Assembly (NCBI RefSeq): GCF_021442325.1
Contig: NZ_CP087879.1
Span: 1,302,001-1,366,000, forward strand
Direction: 5' to 3'
DNA: 64,000 bases
Origin: Agromyces marinus
Lineage (GTDB): Bacteria > Actinomycetota > Actinomycetes > Actinomycetales > Microbacteriaceae
In this document: piece after piece, positions 16,136 through 26,751 of the stretch
How the letters are laid out: every line of letters starts with the position of its first letter
Position numbering within the stretch: position 1 is the stretch's first letter
Notes under the pieces: model-generated
Databases searched by the model: none
Told to the model about the DNA's origin: nothing
The model's input: only the letters and a program-made list of their open reading frames with translations
Program-made: the position numbers and the translations under genes

Positions 16136-17160
16136 GTCCGTTGTTCGCGTCGCGCCGGAACGGCGCGACGCCGCTCGACGGGGTCGACGCCGTGTTCGCC
16201 GACCTCGACGGCGTGGTCTATGCGGGACCGCACGCGATCCCGCACGCCGTCGAGAGCCTGAACCGGGTCGCCGGATCGGTACCGGTCGCGTACCTCACGA
16301 ACAACGCCTCGCGCAGCGACGAGCAGGTCGCCGCCCACCTCACCGCCCTCGGGCTGAAGCCGGTCGCACGCGACGTCGTGACCTCGCCGCAGGCGGCGAT
16401 GCGGCTGCTCGCGGCATCCGCTCGGCCGGGGGCGCTCGTGCTCGTCGTCGGCGGCGACGGCATCGTCACCGAACTCGAACGCCGCGGATACCGGGTGACC
16501 CGGTCGGCCGACGACGCGCCGGACGCGGTCGTGCAGGGATTCCATCCGGACGTCGGATGGCGGGAACTGGCCGAGGCCGCGTTCGCGCTCAACGCGCACG
16601 GCGGGCCGGGCGAGCCCGGCGGCATCCCGTGGATCGCGACGAACATGGACTGGACCATCCCCGTCGAACGCGGCGTCGCGCCCGGCAACGGCACGCTGGT
16701 CTCCGCGGTGCACACGGCCGCGGGTCGCTTCCCGGAGGTGGCGGGCAAGCCCGAGGCGCCGATCTTCGAGGAGGCGCGCGAGCGATTCGGCGCCGCGAAC
16801 CCGCTCATGGTCGGCGACCGGCTCGACACCGACATCCGCGGGGCGAATCGCGCCGGGATCTCGTCGCTGCTGGTGCTGACCGGGATCGATCGCGCCAAGC
16901 AGGCGCTGGCAGCGGATGCCGCGAGCCGGCCGGACTTCATCGTGACCGACCTCCGCGGGCTGCACGAGCCGTACCCCGAGGTCGAACGGCGCCGCGGCGC
17001 CGTTCGCGTCGGGCGTGCCGAGGTCCGGGTCGACGGCCGTCGCGTCGTCGTGGAACGCGAGGGCGAGGGGATCGACCTGCTCCGTGCCGCGTGCGTCGCG
17101 ATCTGGGAGTGCGGCACCGCGATCCACGCCCTCGACGTGCCCGAGCGGCTGTACCGCTGA
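16132..17160 (+). CDS. HAD-IIA family phosphatase (NagD/phosphoglycolate phosphatase type)
   Basis: 342 residues. Seen: nucleophile motif I DLDGVVYAGP (about residues 24-33), YLTNNASRS (motif II region), and GDRLDTDIRGANRAGI (motif IV). The C2A cap between motifs II and III is typical of p-nitrophenylphosphatase/NagD-like enzymes that hydrolyse phosphoglycolate or sugar phosphates. A C-terminal extension (about 275-342) after the core domain is characteristic of the actinobacterial members. The ATG overlaps the stop of the TPR protein gene, so translation is coupled. The exact substrate cannot be read from the sequence. Confidence 0.9.
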   Translation: MSPLFASRRNGATPLDGVDAVFADLDGVVYAGPHAIPHAVESLNRVAGSVPVAYLTNNASRSDEQVAAHLTALGLKPVARDVVTSPQAAMRLLAASARPGALVLVVGGDGIVTELERRGYRVTRSADDAPDAVVQGFHPDVGWRELAEAAFALNAHGGPGEPGGIPWIATNMDWTIPVERGVAPGNGTLVSAVHTAAGRFPEVAGKPEAPIFEEARERFGAANPLMVGDRLDTDIRGANRAGISSLLVLTGIDRAKQALAADAASRPDFIVTDLRGLHEPYPEVERRRGAVRVGRAEVRVDGRRVVVEREGEGIDLLRAACVAIWECGTAIHALDVPERLYR

Positions 17161-17220
17161 GCGATTCGCGGCGCCGCGCGGTGCGCACCGCGTGTCGCCG
17201 CCCGTGTCGGCGGCACCGGG

Positions 17221-17226
17221 TAGCGT
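17221..17226 (+). promoter_or_regulatory. -10 element of leaderless small gene
   Basis: TAGCGT ends 7 bases before the GTG at 17234, with no Shine-Dalgarno. Confidence 0.45.
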
Positions 17227-17233
17227 TGAGGGC

Positions 17234-17416
17234 GTGAGCACAGGAGACCTCGACGTCGACGAGCCGATGGAGCACGATCTCGCGGCGTCGGCCGCCGACG
17301 CGCTCGAGTCGATCGATGCGGCGCCGCTCGAGGAGCGTGCCGCGAGGTTCGATGCGCTGGCGGAGCGGCTGCGACGCGAACTCGAGCGCTCCGACCCCGC
17401 GCGTGCCGCGGGCTGA
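17234..17416 (+). CDS. Small conserved hypothetical protein upstream of tlyA
   Basis: 60 residues, acidic, with a single long amphipathic helix predicted over roughly residues 15-55 (AADALESIDAAPLEERAARF). Starts at GTG 17234, 7 bases behind a TAGCGT element, so it probably opens a leaderless transcript serving tlyA-nadK-recN. It ends 4 bases before the chosen tlyA start. A short protein at this place is common in actinobacterial tlyA loci. No function can be assigned. Confidence 0.65.
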   Translation: MSTGDLDVDEPMEHDLAASAADALESIDAAPLEERAARFDALAERLRRELERSDPARAAG

Positions 17417-17420
17417 GCCC

Positions 17421-18230
17421 GTGGCGCAGCAGCGACTCGATGCGGCGCTGGCCGCACGCGGACTCGCGCGATCGCGCACGCACGCGGCCGCGCTCATCGC
17501 CGACGGTGCCGTCCGCGTCGACGGGCGGCCCGTCGTCAAGCCGTCGCACAAGGTCGACGACGCCGACGTGATCGAGGTCGCGGCCGCAGATCACTACGTC
17601 AGCCGGGCGGCGCACAAGCTCATCGCGGCACTCGACGCATTCGAGGTCGATCCGGTGGATCGCGTCGTCCTCGACGCGGGGGCGTCGACCGGTGGCTTCA
17701 CGCAGGTGCTGCTCGAGCGCGGCGCCCGGCGGGTGCTCGCGATCGACGTGGGCCACGGGCAGCTCGCCCCCGAGCTGCACGGGCTCCCGGGGCTGGTGCT
17801 CGTCGAGGGGTGCAACGTCCGCCACCTCGACGCCCCGTCCCTGGCCGAACTGACCGGAGTCGACGAACGGCCGGGCCTGGTCACCGCCGACCTCTCGTTC
17901 ATCTCGCTGACGACCGTGCTGCCGGCGCTCCGGGCGGCGGCCGACCCCGCCGCCGAGTTCGTGCTCCTCGTCAAGCCGCAGTTCGAGGTCGGGCGCAGCG
18001 GAACGCGGGAGGGCGTCGTGCGCGACCCCGCGGCGCGTGGTGACGCCGTCATGCAGGTGCTGTGGTCCGCCCACGACCTCGGACTCCGGACGGCTGGGGT
18101 GCTGTCCTCCCCAATCGCCGGCACGCACGGCAACCGCGAGGTCCTGGTGCTGCTGAGCCCGTCGCGCGGCGGCGATCCGTCAGAATGGTCGGGTCGGGTC
18201 CGAGAAGCGACGGGAGGCATCACGGCGTGA
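17421..18230 (+). CDS. tlyA: TlyA family rRNA 2'-O-methyltransferase / hemolysin-like protein
   Basis: 269 residues: an N-terminal S4 RNA-binding domain (RLDAALAARGLARSRTHAAA ... GAVRVDGRPV) followed by an FtsJ-like methyltransferase with the SAM loop LDAGASTGGFTQVLL (about 86-100), IDVGHGQL and KPQFEVGR. Mycobacterial TlyA methylates 16S C1409 and 23S C1920 and governs capreomycin sensitivity. Start: GTG 17421 gives the usual MAQQRLDAAL; GTG 17403 would add six residues and overlap the preceding gene. Neither has a clear ribosome-binding site. Its stop overlaps the nadK GTG. Confidence 0.93.
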   Translation: MAQQRLDAALAARGLARSRTHAAALIADGAVRVDGRPVVKPSHKVDDADVIEVAAADHYVSRAAHKLIAALDAFEVDPVDRVVLDAGASTGGFTQVLLERGARRVLAIDVGHGQLAPELHGLPGLVLVEGCNVRHLDAPSLAELTGVDERPGLVTADLSFISLTTVLPALRAAADPAAEFVLLVKPQFEVGRSGTREGVVRDPAARGDAVMQVLWSAHDLGLRTAGVLSSPIAGTHGNREVLVLLSPSRGGDPSEWSGRVREATGGITA

Positions 18231-19141
18231 GCGAAGCGCGGTACTTCCTCGTGGTCTCCCACACCGGTCGGGCGTCGGCGCTCGAGGCGACCGCCGATGT
18301 GTGCGGGCAGCTCGTGGCGGCCGGAGCCGTTCCGGTCGTCGCCGATGAGCAGTGGCGCGACGTGATGACGGCGCTGCCCGAACTCGACGGACTCGTCGAG
18401 CGGTTCGAGCGAGTCGAGGCGTCGGCGATCGAACTGGTCATCGTGCTCGGCGGCGACGGCACGATCCTGCGCGCGGCCGAGCTCACGCGCGACGCCCCGG
18501 TGCCGCTGCTCGGCGTGAACCTCGGCCATGTCGGCTTCCTCGCGGAGAGCGAGCGCGACGACCTCGGGTACACGGTCGGGCGCGCCCTCGCACGTGACTA
18601 CACCGTCGAGGAGCGCATGACGCTCTCGGTGCGTGCGAAGGTCGGCGACGAGGTCGTCTACGAGGGGTGGGCGCTCAACGAGGCCAGCGTCGAGAAGGCC
18701 GAACGCGAGCGCATGATCGAGGTCCTCATCGAGGTCGATCGGCGCCCGCTCTCGTCGTTCGGGTGCGACGGCGTGGTCATGTCCACGCCGACCGGATCGA
18801 CCGCGTACTCGTTCTCGGCGGGCGGGCCCGTCGTCTGGCCGGCGGTCGAGGCGCTCCTGCTCGTCCCGCTGAGCGCGCACGCGCTCTTCGCCCGGCCGCT
18901 CGTCGTGGGGCCGGACTCGTCACTCGCGGTCGAAGTGCTGCAGCGGACCGAGACGACCGCGGTGCTCTGGTGCGACGGAAGGCGGATGTTCGAGCTGCCC
19001 CCGGGCGCTCGCGTCATCGTCCGCCGATCCGACGTGCCGGTGCGGCTCGCCCGACTGCACCAGGCGCCGTTCACCGATCGGCTCGTGAACAAGTTCCAGC
19101 TGCCCGTGACGGGATGGAAGGGGCCGGTCGCCGGTGATTGA
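18227..19141 (+). CDS. nadK: NAD kinase
   Basis: Phosphorylates NAD to NADP using ATP or polyphosphate; 304 residues. Seen: the family signature VLGGDGTILRAAE (GGDGT about residues 74-78), LLGVNLGHVGFLAE and the nucleotide-binding segment CDGVVMSTPTGSTAYSFSAG. GTG 18227 overlaps the tlyA TGA (GTGA); the stop overlaps the recN start by 8 bases. The tlyA-nadK-recN order is the standard actinobacterial one. Confidence 0.96.
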   Translation: MSEARYFLVVSHTGRASALEATADVCGQLVAAGAVPVVADEQWRDVMTALPELDGLVERFERVEASAIELVIVLGGDGTILRAAELTRDAPVPLLGVNLGHVGFLAESERDDLGYTVGRALARDYTVEERMTLSVRAKVGDEVVYEGWALNEASVEKAERERMIEVLIEVDRRPLSSFGCDGVVMSTPTGSTAYSFSAGGPVVWPAVEALLLVPLSAHALFARPLVVGPDSSLAVEVLQRTETTAVLWCDGRRMFELPPGARVIVRRSDVPVRLARLHQAPFTDRLVNKFQLPVTGWKGPVAGD

Positions 19142-20831
19142 GGAACTCGGAATCCGCGACCTCGGGGTGATCGCCGAGGCCACGCTGCCGCTCGGCCCGG
19201 GGTTCACCGCCGTCACGGGTGAGACCGGTGCGGGCAAGACGATGGTCGTGACCGCGCTCGGCCTGCTGCTCGGCGCCCGGGCGGATGCCGGGACGGTGCG
19301 CTCGGGGGCCAAGCAGGCGTGGGTCGAGGGGCGGTGGCTGCTGGCCGACGCCGAGCCGGTCGCCGAGCGGGTGGCCGACGCCGGCGGCGAGATCGACGCG
19401 GGCGAACTGCTGCTCGGCCGATCGGTCTCCTCGGAGGGGCGCAGTCGCGCGATCGTCGGCGGGCGGAGCGCGCCCGTGGGCGTGCTCGCCGAACTCGCCG
19501 ATCACCTCGTCGTCGTCCACGGCCAGGCCGACCAGCAGCGGCTGCGTTCGGCGACCGCGCAGCGCGACGCGCTCGACCGGTTCGCGGGCGCCGATCTCGC
19601 GGCGGTGCTCGCCGACTATCGTGCGGCGTTCCGCGCCTGGCGTGCCGACGCCGACGAACTGCGCACCCTGCGCGAGCACCACGACGAGCGGCTGCGCGAG
19701 GCGGAGGAGCTGCGCACCGCGCTCGACGAGCTCGAGGAGGCCGATCCGCAGCCGGGCGAGGATGCCGCGCTGCAGGAGCGCGCCGACCGCCTGACGAACC
19801 TCGAGGAGTTGCGCCTCGCGGCAGCGCAGGCGCGCGAACTCGTGTCGGCCGAGGTCGCCGGCGAGGACACACCCGACGCGATCACGCTCGTCGAGGCCGC
19901 GCGCCGGCATGTCGAACGCGTCGTCGCGCACGACGCGGGCCTCGCGCCGATCGCCGAGTCGATCGCGAACGCCGGGTTCGCGCTCGCCGACGCCGCGACC
20001 GAACTCTCCGGGTACCTCGCCGGTCTCGACGCCGACGGCGCCGCGGAACTCGAGACGGTGCAGCAACGCCGTGCCGTGCTCGCCGGCCTCGCGCGGCGCC
20101 ACGGCTCACTCGAGGGCGCCGTCGCGTTCCGCACCGACGGCGGGCTCCGCCTGGTCGAACTCGACGGCGACGACGACCGCATCGCCGAACTGGAAGCGCG
20201 CGTCGCCGTGCACGAAGCCCGGGTCGACGAACTCGCCACGCGCGTCACCGGGCTCCGCACCGACGCCGCAGCACGGCTCGCATCGGCGGTCACGGCCGAA
20301 CTGGGCGCCCTCGCGATGCCCGACGCCGAACTCAGCGTCGTCGTCGAACCGGTCGCCGAGGCATCCGCTCACGGGCGCGACCAGGTCGCGATCCTGCTTC
20401 GGCCCCATCAGGGCGCCGAACCGCGCTCGGTCTCGAAGGGCGCCTCCGGCGGAGAGCTCTCGCGGGTCATGCTCGCGATCGAGGTCGTGATCGCGGGCAC
20501 CGACCCCGTTCCGACGTTCGTGTTTGACGAGGTCGACGCGGGGGTCGGCGGCGCGGCCGCGATCGAGATCGGACGGCGGCTCGCGCGGCTGGCGGAACGC
20601 TCCCAGGTGATCGTCGTCACCCACCTCGCGCAGGTCGCCGCGTTCGCGGGCAACCACCTCAGCGTCGTCAAGGGCACCGACGGGCGGGTGACGGCCTCGA
20701 GCGTGCGACAGCTCGACGGCGTCGAACGCGAGGCCGAGATGGCGCGACTGCTCTCGGGGCTCGCCGATTCCGAGTCCGGGCTCGCACACGCGCGCGAACT
20801 GCTCGAGATCGCCGAACGGGATGCCGCGTGA
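19134..20831 (+). CDS. recN: DNA repair protein RecN
   Basis: SMC-like ATPase acting early in double-strand-break repair; 565 residues, normal length. Seen: Walker A GETGAGKTMV (about 29-38), a long Glu/Arg-rich coiled-coil centre (about 160-400), the ABC signature ASGGELSRVMLAIE and Walker B TFVFDEVDAGVGG near the C-terminus, followed by VIVVTHLAQVAAFA. The GTG at 19134 overlaps nadK. It is the last gene of the tlyA-nadK-recN group before a 78-base gap with the pyrG promoter. Confidence 0.96.
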   Translation: MIEELGIRDLGVIAEATLPLGPGFTAVTGETGAGKTMVVTALGLLLGARADAGTVRSGAKQAWVEGRWLLADAEPVAERVADAGGEIDAGELLLGRSVSSEGRSRAIVGGRSAPVGVLAELADHLVVVHGQADQQRLRSATAQRDALDRFAGADLAAVLADYRAAFRAWRADADELRTLREHHDERLREAEELRTALDELEEADPQPGEDAALQERADRLTNLEELRLAAAQARELVSAEVAGEDTPDAITLVEAARRHVERVVAHDAGLAPIAESIANAGFALADAATELSGYLAGLDADGAAELETVQQRRAVLAGLARRHGSLEGAVAFRTDGGLRLVELDGDDDRIAELEARVAVHEARVDELATRVTGLRTDAAARLASAVTAELGALAMPDAELSVVVEPVAEASAHGRDQVAILLRPHQGAEPRSVSKGASGGELSRVMLAIEVVIAGTDPVPTFVFDEVDAGVGGAAAIEIGRRLARLAERSQVIVVTHLAQVAAFAGNHLSVVKGTDGRVTASSVRQLDGVEREAEMARLLSGLADSESGLAHARELLEIAERDAA

Positions 20832-20852
20832 GGCCCGTCTGGGGCCGGGTGA

Positions 20853-22637
<1,785 letters not shown>

Positions 22638-22638
22638 G

Positions 22639-23301
22639 ATGACCGCGCCCGTCGGCGGGTCGGCCGAGCCGCCCGCCGACGAGTACGTCGACCTCCCGGT
22701 CCGCGAGCGTGAGCGCGTGTTCGAAGGGCGCGTCTGGGACGTGCGCCGCGACGAGTTCGAGTACGGTCCGCGCGGGGCGTCGATCGTCCGCGAGTACGTC
22801 GACCACCCCGGAGCGGTCGCGGTCCTCGCGCTCGACGAGGACGACCGGGTGCTCCTGATCCGGCAGTACCGGCACCCCGTTCGCGCCCGCGAGTGGGAGA
22901 TCCCGGCGGGCCTGCTCGACGTCGACGGCGAACCGCCCGTCGAGGCCGCGCGGCGCGAGCTCGCCGAGGAGGCCGACCTCGTGGCATCCGACTGGGCGGT
23001 GCTCGCGGACTACTTCACGACGCCCGGCGGCAGCGACGAGGCGATCCGCATCTACCTCGCCCGCGGACTCGCGGCGGCGCCCGACGTCCACGACCGGGAA
23101 GACGAGGAGGCCGACATGCTCGTGCGCTGGGTCCCGCTCGACGAGTGCGTCGACGCGGTCCTGGCACGCCGCGTCGGCAACCCGTCGCTCGCGGTCGGCG
23201 TCCTCGCCGCCGCAGCGTCCCGCGCGCGGGGCTGGGCGAGCCTCGCGGCCGCGGACACGCCGTGGCCGGCCCACCCAGGCCTGCGACCGGCCGGCGGATG
23301 A
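22639..23301 (+). CDS. Nudix hydrolase, ADP-ribose pyrophosphatase type
   Basis: 220 residues. The Nudix box reads GLLDVDGEPPVEAARRELAE followed by EADL (about residues 93-116): G-x5-E-x7-R-E-L-x-E-E. EIPAGLLD just before the box is typical of ADP-ribose pyrophosphatases. In actinobacteria this gene regularly lies between pyrG and xerD. ATG 22639 follows the pyrG stop by one base and its own stop overlaps the xerD ATG. Substrate preference is inferred from family, not from a unique residue. Confidence 0.88.
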   Translation: MTAPVGGSAEPPADEYVDLPVRERERVFEGRVWDVRRDEFEYGPRGASIVREYVDHPGAVAVLALDEDDRVLLIRQYRHPVRAREWEIPAGLLDVDGEPPVEAARRELAEEADLVASDWAVLADYFTTPGGSDEAIRIYLARGLAAAPDVHDREDEEADMLVRWVPLDECVDAVLARRVGNPSLAVGVLAAAASRARGWASLAAADTPWPAHPGLRPAGG

Positions 23302-24203
23302 CCTCGCGCGGGGTCGAGGAGTACCTGCGGCACCTGACCGTGGAGCGCGGGCTTGCGCGCAACACCCTCGCCTCGTACCGGCGCGACCTCGCGATCTACC
23401 TCGACTGGCTGGAGGCCGCGGGGCTCGGCGAGCCCGAGCGGGTCGGCCCCCAGGACCTGGCCGCGTTCGTGCACTTCCTCGGCGCCGAGCGGATGCCGCC
23501 GCTGGCGGTCTCCTCGATCGCGCGCGTGCTCTCCGCGGTGCGCGGCCTGCACCGCTTCCTCGCCGAGGAGGGTCGCACGGCCGCCGACCCGTCGCGCGAC
23601 CTGCGCCCGCCGAAGCTGCCCGTGCGGCTGCCCAAGGCGATCCCGGTCGAACAGGTCACCGCGATCATCGACGCGGCCCGGATCGGCGATGAGGTCATCG
23701 CGCTCCGCGACGTCGCGCTGCTCGAGCTGCTGTACGCGACGGGTGCGCGCGTCTCCGAGGCGACCGCGCTCAACGTCGACGACCTCGTCGACCGGGACGT
23801 GGTGCGGCTCTTCGGCAAGGGCGGAACCCAGCGCATCGTGCCCGTCGGTTCCTACGCCCAGGACGCCCTCGGCGCGTACCTCGTGCGATCGCGCCCCGTG
23901 CTCTCGGCCCGGGGGAGCGCGACGCCCGCCCTGTTCCTCGGCGTCCGCGGCCGTCGGATGTCGCGACAGGCCGTGTGGCAGGTGCTGCAGGATGCCGCGT
24001 CGCGTGCCGAGGTCGCGGCATCCGTCTCACCGCACACCATGCGGCACTCGTTCGCGACGCACCTGCTCGCCGGCGGGGCGGACGTCCGGGTCGTCCAGGA
24101 ACTGCTCGGGCACGCGTCGGTCGCGACGACCCAGATCTACACGCTGGTCACGGCCGATACACTCCGCGAGATGTACACGGTCGCGCACCCGCGTGCTCGC
24201 TAG
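23298..24203 (+). CDS. xerD: Tyrosine recombinase XerD
   Basis: 301 residues. N-terminal SAM-like core-binding domain (1-100) and catalytic domain with the expected tyrosine recombinase residues: Arg in ATGARVSEA, Lys in GKGGTQR, His-x-x-Arg in HTMRHSFATHLL, His in LLGHASVATTQ and the nucleophile Tyr in QIYT. It resolves chromosome dimers at dif with XerC. Context (between Nudix and parA-scpAB) and the N-terminal VEEYLRHLTVERGLARNTLA support XerD rather than a phage integrase. The ATG overlaps the Nudix stop (ATGA). Confidence 0.95.
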   Translation: MTSRGVEEYLRHLTVERGLARNTLASYRRDLAIYLDWLEAAGLGEPERVGPQDLAAFVHFLGAERMPPLAVSSIARVLSAVRGLHRFLAEEGRTAADPSRDLRPPKLPVRLPKAIPVEQVTAIIDAARIGDEVIALRDVALLELLYATGARVSEATALNVDDLVDRDVVRLFGKGGTQRIVPVGSYAQDALGAYLVRSRPVLSARGSATPALFLGVRGRRMSRQAVWQVLQDAASRAEVAASVSPHTMRHSFATHLLAGGADVRVVQELLGHASVATTQIYTLVTADTLREMYTVAHPRAR

Positions 24204-24206
24204 AAT
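24201..24206 (+). promoter_or_regulatory. -10 element before parA
   Basis: TAGAAT overlaps the xerD stop codon, about 40 bases before the parA start. No convincing -35 was found. Confidence 0.4.
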
Positions 24207-24247
24207 CGACCGAACGCATCCGGAACCGACGGGGAGAGAGCCGAACC

Positions 24248-25135
24248 GTGACCTACGAACACGACCCGGTGGACGGCACCGCCACGCTGGAGTCGTCGGA
24301 CCTGGGTCCCACCGGCCGCCCGCTGCGGGAGTTCGACGAACCCGCGCCGCTGCGCGAGCACGGTCCGGCGCGCATCATCGCCCTCTGCAACCAGAAGGGC
24401 GGCGTCGGCAAGACCACGACGACGATCAACCTCGGTGCCGCGCTCGCCGAGTACGGTCGCCGCGTGCTCGCCGTCGACTTCGACCCGCAGGGCGCGCTGT
24501 CGGCGGGCCTCGGCGTCGAGACCCACGACGTGCCGACGATCTACGACCTGCTGCTCTCGCGCAGCGTCGCGCCGGCCGATGCGATCCAGCGCACCGCGAT
24601 CGACGGTCTCGACGTCATCCCGGCGAACATCGACCTGTCGGCTGCCGAGGTGCACCTGGTGACCGAGGTCGCGCGCGAGCAGATCCTCGCGGGCGTGCTG
24701 CGCAAGCTCGCGCCCGAGTACGACGTGATCCTCATCGACTGCCAGCCGTCGCTCGGCCTGCTCACGGTCAACGCGCTCACGGCGGCGCACGGCGTGGTCA
24801 TCCCGCTCGAGTGCGAGTACTTCGCGCTCCGCGGCGTCGCGCTGCTCATCGAGACGATCGACAAGGTGCGCGACCGCCTCAACCCGGCGATCACGCTCGA
24901 CGGGATCCTCGCGACCATGTACGACGCGCGCACCCTGCATTCGCGCGAGGTGCTCGAACGCGTCGTCGACGCCTTCGGCGACCGCGTGCTCGAGACCGTG
25001 ATCACGCGGACCGTGAAATTCCCGGACGCGACGGTCGCGGCGACCCCGATCACCGAGTTCGCACCCGAGCACGCGGCGGCGCGCGCCTACCGACAGCTCG
25101 CCAGGGAACTGGTCGACCGTGGCGCGGTCGCCTGA
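24248..25135 (+). CDS. ParA/Soj family ATPase of the scpAB operon
   Basis: 295 residues. About 45 variable residues precede the ATPase core: deviant Walker A CNQKGGVGKTTTTINLG (about 49-65), DFDPQGALSAGL, Walker B DVILIDCQPSLGLLTVNAL. The start is GTG 24248 with GGGGAGAGA upstream. This is the ParA-like ATPase found with scpA and scpB, not the chromosomal origin-proximal parA, because no parB follows. Its role with condensin is not established. The end overlaps scpA by 17 bases. Confidence 0.9.
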   Translation: MTYEHDPVDGTATLESSDLGPTGRPLREFDEPAPLREHGPARIIALCNQKGGVGKTTTTINLGAALAEYGRRVLAVDFDPQGALSAGLGVETHDVPTIYDLLLSRSVAPADAIQRTAIDGLDVIPANIDLSAAEVHLVTEVAREQILAGVLRKLAPEYDVILIDCQPSLGLLTVNALTAAHGVVIPLECEYFALRGVALLIETIDKVRDRLNPAITLDGILATMYDARTLHSREVLERVVDAFGDRVLETVITRTVKFPDATVAATPITEFAPEHAAARAYRQLARELVDRGAVA

Positions 25136-26036
25136 GCCGACGGCGGCGGCACCGACCCCCGAGGCGCCTGCGGCGGCCGAGCCCGCCGCCCCCGAGTCCG
25201 CCGCGGTCGCGGCCGATGTGGCCGCGGCCGATGCCGACGTGCCCGGCGCCGATCCCGAGTTCCGGGTCGCGCTGTCGAACTTCGAGGGCCCGTTCGACCT
25301 GCTGCTCTCGCTGATCGCCAAGCACGAGCTCGACATCACGGAGGTGTCGCTCTCCGCGGTGACCGACGAGTTCATCGCCCACCTGCGCGGCGTCGAGACC
25401 GAGGCCGACCTCGATCGGGCCAGCGAGTTCCTGGTGGTCGCGGCGACGCTGCTCGACCTGAAGGTCGCGGGGCTGCTGCCGCAGGGCGAGCTCGTCGACG
25501 CCGAGGACGTCGCGCTGCTCGAGGCGCGCGACCTGCTGTTCGCCCGGCTCCTGCAGTACCGGGCGTTCAAGGAGGCCGCGGCGTGGTTCGGCGCGCGGAT
25601 CGAGGTCGAATCGCTCAGGCATGCGCGCACGGTCAGGCTCGAGGAGCGCTTCCGGCAGCGGGCGCCGGAACTGCGGTGGACGGTGGATGCCGCGGACTTC
25701 GCCGCGCTCGCGACGCTCGCGTTCACGCCGCGCGAGATCCCGACCGTGGGACTGGATCACCTGCACGCGCCGCTCGTGTCGATCCGGGAGCAGGCGGCGC
25801 ACGTCGTCGCGGTGCTCCGGCGCGGCGACCCGGTGACGTTCCGCCGGTTGATCGCGGGCGTCGATCGACCGGGTATCGTCGTGGCGCGGTTCCTCGCGGT
25901 CCTCGAGCTGTACCGGCACGCGGCGATCGGCTTCGACCAGGTCGAGCCGCTCGGCGAGTTGACGCTGCACTGGGCGGCGAGCGAGGACTGGTCCGATGAC
26001 CGACTGGAGAGCCTGGGGGCCGATTATGACGAGTGA
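25119..26036 (+). CDS. scpA: Segregation and condensation protein A
   Basis: Kleisin subunit of the SMC-ScpAB condensin; 305 residues. The first 45 residues are Ala/Pro-rich and probably disordered. The family core begins FRVALSNFEGPFDLLLSLIA and continues DITEVSLSAVTDEFI and EFLVVAATLLDLKVAGLLP; the C-terminal winged helix is near RFLAVLELYRHAAIGFDQ. GTG 25119 lies inside the 3' end of parA; the stop overlaps scpB, so the three genes are translationally linked. Confidence 0.93.
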   Translation: MARSPEPTAAAPTPEAPAAAEPAAPESAAVAADVAAADADVPGADPEFRVALSNFEGPFDLLLSLIAKHELDITEVSLSAVTDEFIAHLRGVETEADLDRASEFLVVAATLLDLKVAGLLPQGELVDAEDVALLEARDLLFARLLQYRAFKEAAAWFGARIEVESLRHARTVRLEERFRQRAPELRWTVDAADFAALATLAFTPREIPTVGLDHLHAPLVSIREQAAHVVAVLRRGDPVTFRRLIAGVDRPGIVVARFLAVLELYRHAAIGFDQVEPLGELTLHWAASEDWSDDRLESLGADYDE

Positions 26037-26751
26037 GGGTCTCGAGGGGGCCGAGGGTCTCGAGGGCGTCGACGGTCTCGACCGGCCGCGACCGGCGGAT
26101 GCCGCGGAGGAGGTCTCGGTCGCGACGCCCCTGGACGTTCCGGGGCAGCCCCGGCTCGATCTCGACCGCGCGATCGAGGCTCTGCTGTTCATCGCCGACG
26201 AGCCGCAGAGCCTCGTGCACCTCGCGGCCGCGGTCGCGCGTCCCATCGCCGAGGTGCGCGCGGCCATCGCGCGACTGAAGGGCGACTACGACGGCGGGGC
26301 GGCCTCGGGCGAGCCGCGGACCGACGCGGGGGAGCGGGCGGATGCCGGTGGCATCCGTCGCGCCTTCGAACTGCGCGAGGTCGGCGGCGGCTGGCGTTTC
26401 TACGCGCGTGCCGAGTACGACGCGCTCATCACGAGCGCCGTCCTCGCCCAGACCTCGACCCGGCTCAGCCAGGCGGCCCTCGAGACGCTCGCGGTCATCG
26501 CCTACAAGCAGCCGATCTCCCGGTCGGGGGTTGCCTCGATCCGCGCGGTCAACGTGGACTCGGTCGTGCGCACCCTGCTCGGCAGGGGCCTGGTCACCGA
26601 GGTCGACACCGACGAGGAGACCGGCGCGATCCTGTACGGCACGACTGACCTGCTGCTCACCAACCTCGGCATCTCCTCGCTCGACGAGCTGCCGCCGATC
26701 TCGCCGCTGCTGGACGGCGGCCAGGAGGGATTCGATCGTGACCTCGTCTGA
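26026..26751 (+). CDS. scpB: Segregation and condensation protein B
   Basis: Winged-helix partner of ScpA. The core starts DLDRAIEALLFIADEPQSLV and includes GGGWRFYARAEY and QAALETLAVIAYKQPISR, the most conserved stretch. ATG 26026 (11-base overlap with scpA, GGGGG upstream) gives 241 residues; ATG 25996 would add ten residues with a longer overlap. The first 40 residues hold repeated EGLEG units of no clear function. The end overlaps the rluB-type gene's start by 14 bases. Confidence 0.93.
   Translation: MTSEGLEGAEGLEGVDGLDRPRPADAAEEVSVATPLDVPGQPRLDLDRAIEALLFIADEPQSLVHLAAAVARPIAEVRAAIARLKGDYDGGAASGEPRTDAGERADAGGIRRAFELREVGGGWRFYARAEYDALITSAVLAQTSTRLSQAALETLAVIAYKQPISRSGVASIRAVNVDSVVRTLLGRGLVTEVDTDEETGAILYGTTDLLLTNLGISSLDELPPISPLLDGGQEGFDRDLV

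Noticed and set aside
23298-24203. xerD gene as a mobile-element integrase
   Set aside because: Its operon position and N-terminus are those of the housekeeping recombinase.
23353-25314. 653-residue rightward open frame overlapping xerD and parA in another phase
   Set aside because: It is rich in Arg/Pro/Ser/Thr without domains and overlaps two clear genes; a GC-bias shadow.
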